Shown here piece after piece: positions 18,571-27,243 of a stretch of DNA of 64,000 nucleotides. The position numbers were made by a program, and so were the translations under genes. Position 1 is the stretch's first letter. Each line of letters opens with the position of its first letter. The notes under the pieces are model-generated. The model was not told the origin of the DNA and made no database searches. It saw nothing but the letters and a program-made list of their open reading frames with translations. The DNA comes from Mycolicibacterium sphagni (lineage in GTDB: Bacteria > Actinomycetota > Actinomycetes > Mycobacteriales > Mycobacteriaceae), in NCBI RefSeq assembly GCF_013337765.1, contig NZ_VBSB01000004.1, forward strand, positions 84,816 through 148,815, written 5' to 3'.

Positions 18571-20709
18571 TCACATCCCTGGCAAGAATTGAATGACGAG
18601 GTCGAGCAGCTTGATCCCGATGAACGGGGCGATGATGCCGCCGAGACCGTAGACGTATAGGTTGCGGCTCAGCAGCTTCGACGCGCTGCTCGGCGTGTAG
18701 CGAACACCCCGCAGCGACAACGGGATCAAGGCGATGATGACGATCGCATTGAAAACCACCGCAGACAGGATCGCCGATTGCGGGCTGTGCAGCCGCATGA
18801 TGTTCAGCAGATCCAGGCCGGGGAACAACGCCACGAACATCGCCGGAATGATGGCGAAGTACTTGGCGATGTCGTTGGCGATCGAGAACGTGGTGAGGGC
18901 ACCGCGGGTGATCAACAGCTGCTTGCCGATCTCGACGATCTCGATGAGCTTCGTCGGGTCGGAGTCCAGGTCGACCATGTTGCCGGCCTCTTTGGCCGCC
19001 GAAGTGCCGGTGTTCATCGCGACACCGACATCGGCTTGAGCCAAGGCGGGCGCGTCGTTGGTGCCGTCGCCGGTCATCGCGACCAGCTTGCCGCCTTCCT
19101 GCTCGCGTTTGATGAGGGCCAGCTTGTCCTCCGGGGTGGCCTCGGCGAGGAAGTCGTCCACGCCGGCCTCGTCGGCAATCGCCTTGGCGGTCAACGGGTT
19201 GTCGCCGGTGATCATCACCGTGCGGATGCCCATCTTCCGCATCTCGTCGAAACGTTCCCGCATGCCCTGCTTGACGACGTCCTTGAGGTGGATGACGCCG
19301 AGCACCTCCGCTTTTTCGTCGACAACTTGGCCGACCACCAACGGGGTGCCGCCGGCGGCGGATATCCCGTCGACGATGTCGCCGAGCTGCGCGGGGACGG
19401 AACCACCCTGGTCACGTACCCACTGGGCGACCGTGCTGGCCGCACCCTTGCGCAGCAGATGGCCGTTCTCGAGGTCGACACCGGACATCCGGGTCGCTGC
19501 GGAAAATTCCACCCAGTGCGCATTGACCAGCTCGCCCGGGGTGCGCGCGCGAAGCCCGAAGTTGGACTTGGCGAACACCACGATCGAACGGCCCTCAGGG
19601 GTTTCGTCGGACAGGCTGGACAACTGCGCGGCATCGGCCAGTTGCTCGGGTGTGACCCCGTCCAGCGGGAGGAAGTCCGACGCCTGCCGGTTACCCAGCG
19701 TGATGGTCCCGGTCTTGTCCAGCAGCAGTGTGTTGACGTCACCGGCGGCTTCGACGGCGCGACCCGACATGGCCAGCACATTGCGCTGCACCAGCCGGTC
19801 CATGCCGGCGATACCGATGGCCGACAAAAGCGCGCCGATCGTCGTCGGGATCAGGCAGACCAGCAGCGAGACCATGACGATCCCACTGACGCCATCTCCG
19901 GTGAGCGCCAGCGTGTCCGGCACTCCGGGATTATTGGCCTTGGAGAAGATCGCCAACGGCTGCAGGGTCGCGACGGCGAAGATGAAGATGATCGTCAACG
20001 CGGCCAGCAGGATGTTCAGCGCGATCTCGTTGGGCGTCTTCTGCCGGTTGGCGCCCTCGACGAGGGCGATCATCCGGTCGATGAAGCTCTCGCCCGGCTT
20101 CTGGGTGATCTTGACGACGATGCGGTCACTCAACACTGTCGTGCCGCCGGTGACCGCTGAGCGGTCGCCGCCAGACTCCCGGATCACCGGGGCGGACTCA
20201 CCGGTGATGGCCGACTCATCCACGGAGGCAATGCCTTCCAGCACGTCGCCGTCGCCGGGAATGACCTGGCCGGCTTCGACCACCACCATGTCACCCTGGC
20301 GCAGCAGCGGCGCGGCGATCTCTTCCTCCTTGCCGGGAACGCCGGGCTCCCACCCGACCAGGCGGCGAGCCATGGTGTCGGCCTTGGTCTTTCGCAGCGA
20401 CTCGGCCTGTGCCTTGCCGCGGCCTTCGGCCACGGCTTCGGCCAGGTTGGCGAATACCACTGTCAGCCAGAGCCAGAACACGATGAGCCAGCCGAACCAG
20501 TTCGGGTTCACGATCGCCAGGACCGTGGCCCAGACCGCGCCGATCTCGACGATGAACATGACCGGGTTGCGCCACAGCGTGCGCGGGTCGAGCTTGCGCA
20601 GCGCGTCGGGCAGCGAGGTCAAGAGCATCTTGGGGTCCAGTAGTCCGCCCTGCACTTGTTTCTTCTTGGTGCCCGCGTCGAAACGGGCTTCAACTGCGGT
20701 GACAGTCAT
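18571..20709 (-). CDS. kdpB: KdpB catalytic P-type ATPase subunit
   Basis: A 712-residue P-type ATPase. The phosphorylated Asp is in [13 protein letters not shown] (near residue 332); the TGES dephosphorylation motif is in ITGESAPV; hinge motifs [21 protein letters not shown], written as [16 protein letters not shown], and [12 protein letters not shown] are present. Membrane segments flank the actuator and nucleotide domains in the usual arrangement. It powers K+ import through KdpA. The N terminus is extended by about 25 residues ([18 protein letters not shown]). It lies 2 bp from kdpA. Confidence 0.98.
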   Translation of the reverse strand: MTVTAVEARFDAGTKKKQVQGGLLDPKMLLTSLPDALRKLDPRTLWRNPVMFIVEIGAVWATVLAIVNPNWFGWLIVFWLWLTVVFANLAEAVAEGRGKAQAESLRKTKADTMARRLVGWEPGVPGKEEEIAAPLLRQGDMVVVEAGQVIPGDGDVLEGIASVDESAITGESAPVIRESGGDRSAVTGGTTVLSDRIVVKITQKPGESFIDRMIALVEGANRQKTPNEIALNILLAALTIIFIFAVATLQPLAIFSKANNPGVPDTLALTGDGVSGIVMVSLLVCLIPTTIGALLSAIGIAGMDRLVQRNVLAMSGRAVEAAGDVNTLLLDKTGTITLGNRQASDFLPLDGVTPEQLADAAQLSSLSDETPEGRSIVVFAKSNFGLRARTPGELVNAHWVEFSAATRMSGVDLENGHLLRKGAASTVAQWVRDQGGSVPAQLGDIVDGISAAGGTPLVVGQVVDEKAEVLGVIHLKDVVKQGMRERFDEMRKMGIRTVMITGDNPLTAKAIADEAGVDDFLAEATPEDKLALIKREQEGGKLVAMTGDGTNDAPALAQADVGVAMNTGTSAAKEAGNMVDLDSDPTKLIEIVEIGKQLLITRGALTTFSIANDIAKYFAIIPAMFVALFPGLDLLNIMRLHSPQSAILSAVVFNAIVIIALIPLSLRGVRYTPSSASKLLSRNLYVYGLGGIIAPFIGIKLLDLVIQFLPGM

Positions 20710-20711
20710 GG

Positions 20712-22382
20712 TTAGTGAATTCCTTCAGCAAGGGGCCCGAGCGCGAGCATGGGCAGGAAGGTCAGCGCCACCAAGATGAGCGTGACGCCTGCGACCATGC
20801 CGACGAACTGGGGACGGTGGGTGGGCAGCGTGCCGATCGACTCCGGGGTGTGGCCCTGTTTGGCCAATGCACCCGCGAGGGCGAGCACCAGCACGATCGG
20901 CAGGAATCGGCCGAACACCATCGCCAATCCCAATGCGGTGTTGTACCACTCGGTGTTGACGGTGATGCCGGCGAACGCCGAGCCGTTGTTGTTGGCCGCG
21001 GACGTGAAGGCATACAACACTTCCGACAAGCCATGGGGTCCGCTGTTGAGCATGCCTGCCCGCTGACCCGGCATCGCCATCGCGATCGCCGTTCCGGTGA
21101 GCACCAACAGCGGAGTCACCAGGAAATAGCTTGCCGCCAGCTTGATTTCGCGCGGCGTGATCTTCTTGCCCAGGTATTCCGGAGTGCGGCCCACCATCAG
21201 CCCGGCGACGAACACCGTGATGACGGCCAGGACCAACATGCCGTAGAGGCCCGATCCGGTGCCACCCGGAGCGACTTCGCCGAGCTGCATGTTGAATAGC
21301 AGCATCAGACCGCCGAGGCTGGTGTAGGAATCGTGGAAGGAGTCCACCGAACCGGTGGACGTCAGAGTGGTCGAGGCGGCGAAGACCGCCGAGTTGGCCA
21401 CCCCGAAGCGCTGTTCGACACCTTCCATCGCCGAGCCGACGGCGGTGGGCACCGTGCCGTGAGCCTGCAACTGCATCCACATCGTTGCCGACCAGCTGAT
21501 GAGGGCGAGGATCGACATGACCGCGGCGATCGCGAATCCTTGCTTCTTGCTGTCGACCATGCGGCCGAAGGTGCGCGGCAGCGAAAAACTGATGACCAGC
21601 AACAGGAAGATCTCGATCCAGTTGGTCCATGTCGTCGGATTCTCGAACGGATGGGCGGAGTTCACGTTGTAGAAGCCGCCACCGTTGGTGCCGAGGTCCT
21701 TGATGGCCTCCTGGCTGGCCACCGGTCCGCCGGGCAGCGTCTGCTGGGCGCCGGCCAGTGTGTTGACCACTTGGTCGTAGTTTCCGAAGTTCTGCACCGC
21801 TCCACCGACGATCAGGATGATTGCGGCGACGACACTTATCGGCAGCAGGATGCGCAGTGTGCCGCGCACCAGGTCGACCCAGAAGTTGCCCAGTTCACTG
21901 GTGTGCCGGCGGGCAAACCCGCGGACCACGGCGATCGCCACGGCCATTCCCACCGCGGCAGAAACGAAGTTCTGCACGGCCAGGCCGGCCATCTGCACGA
22001 GATGGCTCATGGTGGACTCGCCCGAATAGGCTTGCCAGTTGGTATTCGTCACGAAGCTGACCGCGGTGTTCCACGCCAGCGCAGGGGTCATCGGGGTGGC
22101 CGGGTCGTTAAGGTGCAGTGGCAACTTGCCCGACAGCAGCAGGAAGACGAACAGGAAAAGGATGCTGATGGCCGAGAAGGCCAGCACGCTGCGCGCGTAA
22201 GCGCCCCAGGTCTGCTCCGAGCGGGGGTCGGCGCCGATCAGCCGGTAGATGACCCGTTCGACGCGATTGTTCTTCTCCGATGAGTACACCCGGTACATGT
22301 AGTCGCCCAGCGGCACGTGCACGGCCGCCAGCGCGAGGATGAGTAGGACGAGGAACACGATCCCCGCCGATGTCGTAGTCAC
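20712..22382 (-). CDS. kdpA: KdpA potassium-binding channel-like subunit
   Basis: A 556-residue membrane protein with about ten hydrophobic segments and the four selectivity-filter-like loops of the KdpA/Trk family: [50 protein letters not shown] and [15 protein letters not shown]. The start is GTG 22382, which shares one base with the kdpF stop (TAGTG), so translation is coupled. It binds and translocates K+ in the KdpFABC complex. Confidence 0.98.
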   Translation of the reverse strand: MTTTSAGIVFLVLLILALAAVHVPLGDYMYRVYSSEKNNRVERVIYRLIGADPRSEQTWGAYARSVLAFSAISILFLFVFLLLSGKLPLHLNDPATPMTPALAWNTAVSFVTNTNWQAYSGESTMSHLVQMAGLAVQNFVSAAVGMAVAIAVVRGFARRHTSELGNFWVDLVRGTLRILLPISVVAAIILIVGGAVQNFGNYDQVVNTLAGAQQTLPGGPVASQEAIKDLGTNGGGFYNVNSAHPFENPTTWTNWIEIFLLLVISFSLPRTFGRMVDSKKQGFAIAAVMSILALISWSATMWMQLQAHGTVPTAVGSAMEGVEQRFGVANSAVFAASTTLTSTGSVDSFHDSYTSLGGLMLLFNMQLGEVAPGGTGSGLYGMLVLAVITVFVAGLMVGRTPEYLGKKITPREIKLAASYFLVTPLLVLTGTAIAMAMPGQRAGMLNSGPHGLSEVLYAFTSAANNNGSAFAGITVNTEWYNTALGLAMVFGRFLPIVLVLALAGALAKQGHTPESIGTLPTHRPQFVGMVAGVTLILVALTFLPMLALGPLAEGIH

Positions 22383-22471
22383 TAAAACCTCTCCGGAAAC
22401 AGCAGTGCGGCGGCGACGAAGAGGGCCAGCAGGACGGCCAAGATCAGGCCGACGATGTTCTCGTAGCTCAC
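22382..22471 (-). CDS. kdpF: KdpF small membrane subunit
   Basis: A 29-residue protein from GTG 22471 to TAG 22382-22384. It begins [19 protein letters not shown] and ends LLFPERF, a single membrane helix with the charged C-terminal FPERF typical of KdpF. KdpF binds and stabilises the KdpABC complex. Its start overlaps the stop of the preceding 27-residue gene (GTGA), and its stop overlaps the kdpA start. Confidence 0.92.
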   Translation of the reverse strand: MSYENIVGLILAVLLALFVAAALLFPERF

Positions 22472-22551
22472 AGTCGCTCGACCAACTTCTGCACCAGGCC
22501 GAGCAGGGCGAAGATTGCCACTGTCAGCACGATGTATATGACGACACCCAT
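22468..22551 (-). CDS. 27-residue single-helix membrane protein leading the kdp operon
   Basis: ATG 22551 to TGA 22468, with GGAGA directly upstream. The peptide starts [20 protein letters not shown] and ends QKLVERL: one membrane helix followed by a short basic amphipathic tail. It overlaps kdpF by 4 bp (GTGA) and is the first gene of the operon. It is distinct from KdpF, which follows it. Similar tiny open frames occur at this position in other actinobacterial kdp operons as far as I recall. It may be an extra accessory subunit or a leader peptide that couples translation of kdpF; neither is shown. Confidence 0.75.
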   Translation of the reverse strand: MGVVIYIVLTVAIFALLGLVQKLVERL

Positions 22552-23013
22552 GTCTCTCCGTTCACGACAAATCGATGAGGTCCTTGCCGCTACGGCCCGG
22601 GCAGCACTGCCGGGCCCTCGGCATCGAGGACCATGACGAAGCTAGATCGCACATCCGACCGTCCAGCGCCCGTTGACGGTTTCTTTACGTCGAACCATCG
22701 CGCTTTAACGAAGATCCCCACGCCTCCCTTCAACGCTGGTGGTCAGTCGAGGCGATGGAGCAGATTGTCTGCGCGTCCTGCAATCGCGGTCAATGGACCA
22801 AAGTCACCTGTCACGCCCGCGTTAGGCCTGACAGCGGCACTAGTGGATGCGCAACCGGATTCAGGTAGCCCACAGCGAGGTCGGAGCCGCATCAAGGTTT
22901 GGGCAGGCACCGTCAAGAGATCGCAAGGATTGCTGAATTTCGCTTGGCCTCGAGCAATTCTGGGATTGGTCGCCCTTGGCAGGAGGCCTGGGGCGTTGGT
23001 GAAGAAGGTTCCG
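22552..23013. other. Intergenic region between the kdp operon and the LysA-like pair
   Basis: This 462-bp stretch separates divergent transcription units. Near the kdp side is a hairpin with 7-bp outer arms (22594-22600 and 22610-22616), which would lie in the 5' leader of the kdp mRNA. Further out the minus strand holds GTTAAAG and GTAAAG elements (about 22681-22710) that could belong to a KdpE-controlled promoter. A plus-strand frame is open from ATG 22633, but its codons (CTA, TTA, AGA, GGA, CCA, ACA) are unlike those of neighbouring genes. I therefore treat it as non-coding. Confidence 0.55.
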
Positions 23014-23811
23014 GTGACACTGTCGACCACCTTTCGGTCATTCGTTCGGGGACGTCAACTTCCGCAGCCCGATCACCCGCAGATACGTCGGCTGATCGGC
23101 TACCGCGACTCGTGCGCGCCCGCTGAGGTGTCGTTCCCGGCTTCTGTTCTGCACGATTCCGGCGTGGCGCGGTGGATACGCGAACACCGCTTGGCGATCG
23201 ACGTACACACGATGCCCGAGTTGTATGTGGCGGTCTCGGTCGGCATCCATCCGGCTCTGATGACCGTTCACGCCGACCAACTGGATACTGCCGACATGCG
23301 CCGCCTGGCTGCTGTCGGGGTGGGCCGGGCGGTGCTGAGCGGCGATGAGCACATCGTGTCGCTCAGCGCCGCTGTCGTTGGTCGTACGCAAAACGTGTTG
23401 TTACGCATGACTGATGCGACCACGACGGACCGTGCCCGGCGGCAGTTCGTCTGCGACTCCCATGACGCCGATCTTGCGGTGGACGCGGTGATGGAATGCC
23501 GCTCGCTCAACCTGACTGGATTGCAGTGTGAGGTCGGGACTGCTGTCGACGATTTCGTCAGCTACCCGGCGGCTATCGGCAACATGGTCGCGCAGATGGA
23601 CCACATCCGTCGTCGCCATGGTGTCGTGCTGACCCGGCTCGTCCTCGGTGGTGGCAGTGTCCTGGCGGCCGCCGACAGTTCGGTCATCCGACGCGACCTC
23701 GCCGAAGAGATCGACGAGTCCGTCGACGACGCCTTCGCCACATTGCGTTTCCCGCGGCCGTCGGTGGTCATTTCTGCCGGCGTGCACGTCATCGGACAGC
23801 ATGCGGCATGA
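23014..23811 (+). CDS. LysA-like PLP-barrel protein lacking the catalytic lysine (copy 1)
   Basis: A 265-residue protein from GTG 23014, with GAAGAAGG at 23001-23008; an in-frame ATG at 22633 exists but reads through atypical codons. The sequence follows the N-terminal TIM barrel of diaminopimelate decarboxylase and related fold-type III PLP enzymes: RWIREHRLAIDVHTMPELYV corresponds to the GLSLDVASGGEL region, LQCEVGTAVDDFV to the HIGSQ region, and LGGGSVL to the later barrel glycines. The PLP-binding lysine of the YAAKA motif is replaced (FPAS, Ser44), and the C-terminal beta domain is absent. Decarboxylase activity is therefore unlikely. It overlaps copy 2 by 4 bp. Confidence 0.75.
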   Translation: MTLSTTFRSFVRGRQLPQPDHPQIRRLIGYRDSCAPAEVSFPASVLHDSGVARWIREHRLAIDVHTMPELYVAVSVGIHPALMTVHADQLDTADMRRLAAVGVGRAVLSGDEHIVSLSAAVVGRTQNVLLRMTDATTTDRARRQFVCDSHDADLAVDAVMECRSLNLTGLQCEVGTAVDDFVSYPAAIGNMVAQMDHIRRRHGVVLTRLVLGGGSVLAAADSSVIRRDLAEEIDESVDDAFATLRFPRPSVVISAGVHVIGQHAA

Positions 23812-24572
23812 CTACCTCTGTTCCTGGCAATGTCTGGCCGTTGACTTCCGTCGCGGCGCGGTTGACGGCGCGGTCCACGTTGGTCGATGTTGCGGTCAAC
23901 GAGACCGTGGTACTGCGTCGTTGCGCGCAGTACCGCAAGGCGTTTCGCTGCGCTGCGGTCAGCTACCCGGCCGACGTGCTACGGCTGGACGCGCCGGCAG
24001 ACTGGATCAGGCGCCATGGTGTCGCGATCGACGTCGCTGACGCCGATGGAATCGCCACGGCAGTGTCGGCGGGCGTTGTGCCGCAACGGATCATCGTGCA
24101 CGGTTCGGATCAGAGGGCATCGGAGATATCGCGCGCCATCGAGGCGGGCGCCGGTCGCTACGTCGTGAACTCCCGACAGCAGGTGAAGGCGCTCGCCGGC
24201 TCGGTTCCGCATCGCCGCCGCATCCTGGTCGACGTGACCGACGAGGACGGCGACGAACTGGTCGCCGCAGTGATCGCCGGCGTGGGCCTGGACATGATCG
24301 GCGTGCATCGGCGTTTGCGCAGCGGGGATGGTGGCCGCGCCGCGGTGCGGGAAATGATCGCGGAGATACGCGGTTTCGCCCGGCGCTACAACATCATCCC
24401 GGCACGGCTCAGCCTCGGTGAGGTGGATGTCGCCGACTGGGACTGCGCACCAGACGATCTGACGGCGATCGCCGTGGCGATCGACGACGCCGTCGAGGAT
24501 GGTTGCATTGCCAGCCGCTTTCCGAGCCCGGCCGTCAACATCGCGCCGTCGCGTGCCGCGCTAAGTCACTGA
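23808..24572 (+). CDS. LysA-like PLP-barrel protein lacking the catalytic lysine (copy 2)
   Basis: A 254-residue protein from ATG 23808, overlapping copy 1 as ATGA. It resembles actinobacterial LysA more closely than copy 1: VVLRRCAQYRKAF, WIRRHGVAIDVADADGIATA, IIVHGSDQRASEIS, and AGAGRYVVNSRQQVKAL match successive LysA barrel strands. In the YAAKA position it has YPAD (Asp56), so the lysine that binds PLP is missing here too. The C-terminal half is divergent, with SLGEVDVADWD where LysA has its glycine loop. Two coupled degenerate copies suggest a heterodimeric non-enzymatic or PLP-independent role. Function unknown. Confidence 0.78.
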   Translation: MTTSVPGNVWPLTSVAARLTARSTLVDVAVNETVVLRRCAQYRKAFRCAAVSYPADVLRLDAPADWIRRHGVAIDVADADGIATAVSAGVVPQRIIVHGSDQRASEISRAIEAGAGRYVVNSRQQVKALAGSVPHRRRILVDVTDEDGDELVAAVIAGVGLDMIGVHRRLRSGDGGRAAVREMIAEIRGFARRYNIIPARLSLGEVDVADWDCAPDDLTAIAVAIDDAVEDGCIASRFPSPAVNIAPSRAALSH

Positions 24573-24620
24573 CCACGTTCGGTGTAGCGCGCCTCGAGCT
24601 GATCTTTCCCCCGCGGCGCA

Positions 24621-25490
24621 TCACCCGGCTGCGGTCAGCCCCAGCGGCCCGGCCAGCTCGGTCAGTGTGGGCAGCAGTTCGTCCGCGCCGCCCAGCACCT
24701 GGATGGCCACGTGATCGGCGCCGGCAGCGAGGTGTTCGTTCAGCCGTGCGGCGATCGCCTCGACAGTGCCGTACGCGATCACCGCGTCGATCAGCTTGTC
24801 ACTACCGGGCTGCTCGACGTCGGCGTCACTGAAGCCCAGCCGCTTCCAGTTGTTCACGTAGTTGCTCAACCCCAGATAGAAGCCGACGCTGTCCCTGCCG
24901 AGCTTGCGGGCTTCGTCGGCCCCTTGTGCGTCCGGGGCGGTCAGCACCACCTTGTGCTCGGGCGCCAGGAACACCGACGCGCCCACCAGATCGCGGGCCT
25001 GCGCGGTGTGCTCGGGGGTGGTGAGGTACGGATGCGCACCGGCGGCGCGATGCGCGGCGAGCTGCAGCACCTTGGGCCCGAGCGCGGCGATCACCCGGCG
25101 GCTGGTCGGCACGCACTTGTCGTCGAGCCTGTCGAGATAGCTCACCAGCGCCTCATAAGGCTTTTGATACTCCTGCGTGTGTTCGGGATGGCCGACCCCC
25201 ACGCCGAGCAAAAACCGCCCGGGGTAAGCCTTTTCGATGCGCTCGTAGGACGCAGCGACCTCGTCGGCCGGCGCGTTCCAGATGTTGACGATCCCGGTGG
25301 CGACCGTCAGGCTCTCGGTGTGCTCCAGGATCGGCTCGACGAACGCAAGCTCGGCGGCCGGCGACGCGCCGACCCACACCGCGCCATAGCCGAGGCGCTC
25401 GATCTCTTTCGCCTGCTCCGGTGACACCGGGCCCCCGGTCCACACTCCGTAGCGGCCGAGATCAGGTTTGAGCAGCGACGGATTGGTCAC
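24621..25490 (-). CDS. F420-dependent LLM-class oxidoreductase (copy 1 of 3)
   Basis: A 289-residue luciferase-like TIM-barrel enzyme from GTG 25490 with AGGGGG upstream. It begins with KPDLGRYGVWTGG and continues LGYGAVWVGASP, VATGIVNIWNAPA, YPGRFLLGVGVGHPE and AAHRAAGAHPYLTTPEHT, the pattern of the TIGR03620/MSMEG_4141 group of probable F420-dependent oxidoreductases. F420 use is inferred from the family. It is the last of three similar genes on the minus strand. The substrate is unknown. Confidence 0.88.
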   Translation of the reverse strand: MTNPSLLKPDLGRYGVWTGGPVSPEQAKEIERLGYGAVWVGASPAAELAFVEPILEHTESLTVATGIVNIWNAPADEVAASYERIEKAYPGRFLLGVGVGHPEHTQEYQKPYEALVSYLDRLDDKCVPTSRRVIAALGPKVLQLAAHRAAGAHPYLTTPEHTAQARDLVGASVFLAPEHKVVLTAPDAQGADEARKLGRDSVGFYLGLSNYVNNWKRLGFSDADVEQPGSDKLIDAVIAYGTVEAIAARLNEHLAAGADHVAIQVLGGADELLPTLTELAGPLGLTAAG

Positions 25491-25503
25491 GAGTCCCCCT
25501 CGT

Positions 25504-25539
25504 TACGGTTGTTTGAGGCCCTACGGTTGTTTGAGGCCC
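25504..25539. repeat. 18-bp tandem duplication covering a gene end and its stop codon
   Basis: The unit TACGGTTGTTTGAGGCCC occurs twice back to back (25504-25521 and 25522-25539). On the minus strand each copy encodes GLKQP followed by a stop codon, first TAG for the real gene end and then TAA in the second copy. It looks like a recent slippage duplication with no coding effect. Confidence 0.9.
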
Positions 25540-26363
25540 AGCGGTCCGGCCAATGTGGCCAGTGCATCCACCAGCTTGTCAGACGACGTCAGTACCTGGA
25601 CGGGCACGTGGTCCGCCCCGGCGTCGAGATGTTCGGTGAGCCGGGCGGCGATCGCCTCGGGTGTTCCGTAGGCCACGACGGCGTCGACCAGCCGATCACT
25701 GCCGGGCTTGGCCACGTCTTCGTCGGTGAAGCCCAAGCGTTTCCAGCTGTTGAGGTAGTTCTGCAGGTTGAGATAGATGTCCAGCGCACCCCTGCCGACC
25801 TGCCGCGCCTTCTCTGCGTCGGTGGTGAGTACCGCCTTGTGCTCGGGCGCCAGGAATGCCTCCGGCCCGATCAGCTGGCGAGCTTCGGCGGTGTGCTCGG
25901 GGGTGGTGAGGTAGGGGTGCGCTCCGGCCGCGCGCGTCGCCGACAACTTGAGCACCTGCGGCCCGAGTGCGGCGATCACCCTGCGGTTCTTGGGCACTCC
26001 GTACTCGTCGAGTTTGTCGAGATAATTCCGCAGCGCGTCGATCGGCTTCTGGTATTCCTGGGTGGCTTCGGGATGTCCGACACCGATGCCGAGCAGGAAC
26101 CGGCCGGGGTAGGCCGCCTCGATGCGGTGGAACGACTCGGCAACCGGGGCGGGTGCTGCCGTCCAGATGTTGACGATGCCGGTGGCCACCTTCAGTGTGG
26201 TGGTGTTCGCCAAAATCGGCTCCACCCAATCCAATTCGGCGGGCGGTGAGCCGCCCACCCAGACCGCGCCGTAGCCGAGGGCCTCAATTTCCTTGGCCTG
26301 CTGCGGAGTGACTCCACGTCCGAATGAGCCGAAGCGGCCGAGGTCTGGTTTGGCGTCCGTCAT
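25521..26363 (-). CDS. F420-dependent LLM-class oxidoreductase (copy 2 of 3)
   Basis: A 280-residue paralogue of its neighbours, from ATG 26363 with AAGGAAA upstream. It keeps the same landmarks: KPDLGRFGSFGRGVTP, EALGYGAVWVGGSPPAELDW, VATGIVNIWTAAPAPVA, FLLGIGVGHPEATQEYQ, RAAGAHPYLTTPEHTAEA and DHVPVQVLTSSDKLVD. The gene ends inside an 18-bp tandem duplication that repeats its last five codons and stop. Tandem copies with this degree of similarity point to local gene duplication and probably to related but different substrates. Confidence 0.88.
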   Translation of the reverse strand: MTDAKPDLGRFGSFGRGVTPQQAKEIEALGYGAVWVGGSPPAELDWVEPILANTTTLKVATGIVNIWTAAPAPVAESFHRIEAAYPGRFLLGIGVGHPEATQEYQKPIDALRNYLDKLDEYGVPKNRRVIAALGPQVLKLSATRAAGAHPYLTTPEHTAEARQLIGPEAFLAPEHKAVLTTDAEKARQVGRGALDIYLNLQNYLNSWKRLGFTDEDVAKPGSDRLVDAVVAYGTPEAIAARLTEHLDAGADHVPVQVLTSSDKLVDALATLAGPLGLKQP

Positions 26364-26380
26364 CGATTTTCCTTTTCGGG

Positions 26381-27214
26381 TCAGCTCAGCCCGAGTGGGC
26401 CGGCGAGTTCAGCCAGGGTTCCGACGACCTTGGCCGGTGAGGTCAACAGCTGAATCGGTACGTGGTCGGCGCCGGCCTCGAGGTGTTCGTTGAGCCGCGA
26501 CGCGATGGTCTCGGGGGTGCCGTACACGATCACCGAATCGACGAGCCGGTCGCTGCCGGGGCGGGTGATGTCGGAATCAGTGAAGCCCAGGCGCTTCCAG
26601 TTGTTGAGGTAATTACGCAGCCCGAGATAAAGCTCGAGGGTCTTGCGGCCGACGGCTCTGGCCTGCTCGACATCGGTGGTCGGCACGACGGGGACCGCGG
26701 GCGCGAGGAAGGCGTCCGGGCCGATGATCCGTCTGGCTTCGGCAGTGTGTTCGGGGGTGACGAGCACCGGGTGCGCGCCGGCGCTGCGCTGGGCCGACAG
26801 TTGCAAGACTTGCGGGCCGAGCGCGGCCAGCACCCGCCGTTCCCGGGGCACGTTGTGCTGATCCAGCACGTCCAAATAGGTATTGAGGGCGGCCAGCGGC
26901 TTGGCGAACTGAGCATCAGCCTCGGGATGGCCGACGCCCAGTCCCAGCAGAAACCGCCCGGGATAGGCGTTTTCGATGCGGTGGAACGAATCGGCGACAG
27001 CCTCGGGCCGGGCGGTCCAGATGTTGACGATGCCGGTGGCCAGTTTCAGCCTGCTGGTCGCAGCGAGGGCCGGGTCGACCCAGTCAAGCTCCGCGGGCGG
27101 CGACCCGGCGACCCACACGGCGCCGTAGCCGAGCGCTTCGATCGCGGTGGCGTCGTCGGGGGTGATCCCCATACCGAATGATGCGAACTTGCCGAGATCA
27201 GGCTTGGCGCTCAT
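26381..27214 (-). CDS. F420-dependent LLM-class oxidoreductase (copy 3 of 3)
   Basis: A 277-residue paralogue from ATG 27214. It shares KPDLGKFASFGMGITPDD, EALGYGAVWVAGSPPAELDW, LATGIVNIWTARPEAVADSF, YPGRFLLGLGVGHPEAD and AGAHPVLVTPEHTAEA with the other two copies. It is the first gene of the three-gene run and 17 bp separate it from copy 2, so co-transcription is likely. M. tuberculosis has one enzyme of this type upstream of infA (Rv3463, from memory); the tandem array would be an expansion of it. Confidence 0.88.
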   Translation of the reverse strand: MSAKPDLGKFASFGMGITPDDATAIEALGYGAVWVAGSPPAELDWVDPALAATSRLKLATGIVNIWTARPEAVADSFHRIENAYPGRFLLGLGVGHPEADAQFAKPLAALNTYLDVLDQHNVPRERRVLAALGPQVLQLSAQRSAGAHPVLVTPEHTAEARRIIGPDAFLAPAVPVVPTTDVEQARAVGRKTLELYLGLRNYLNNWKRLGFTDSDITRPGSDRLVDSVIVYGTPETIASRLNEHLEAGADHVPIQLLTSPAKVVGTLAELAGPLGLS

Positions 27215-27243
27215 GGCGGCTATAACCGGCCGTCGGTGGGCGG

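Noticed and set aside
22633..23013. N-terminal extension of the first LysA-like protein
   Set aside because: Codons here are unlike mycobacterial genes and no LysA similarity is seen; GTG 23014 has a suitable ribosome site.
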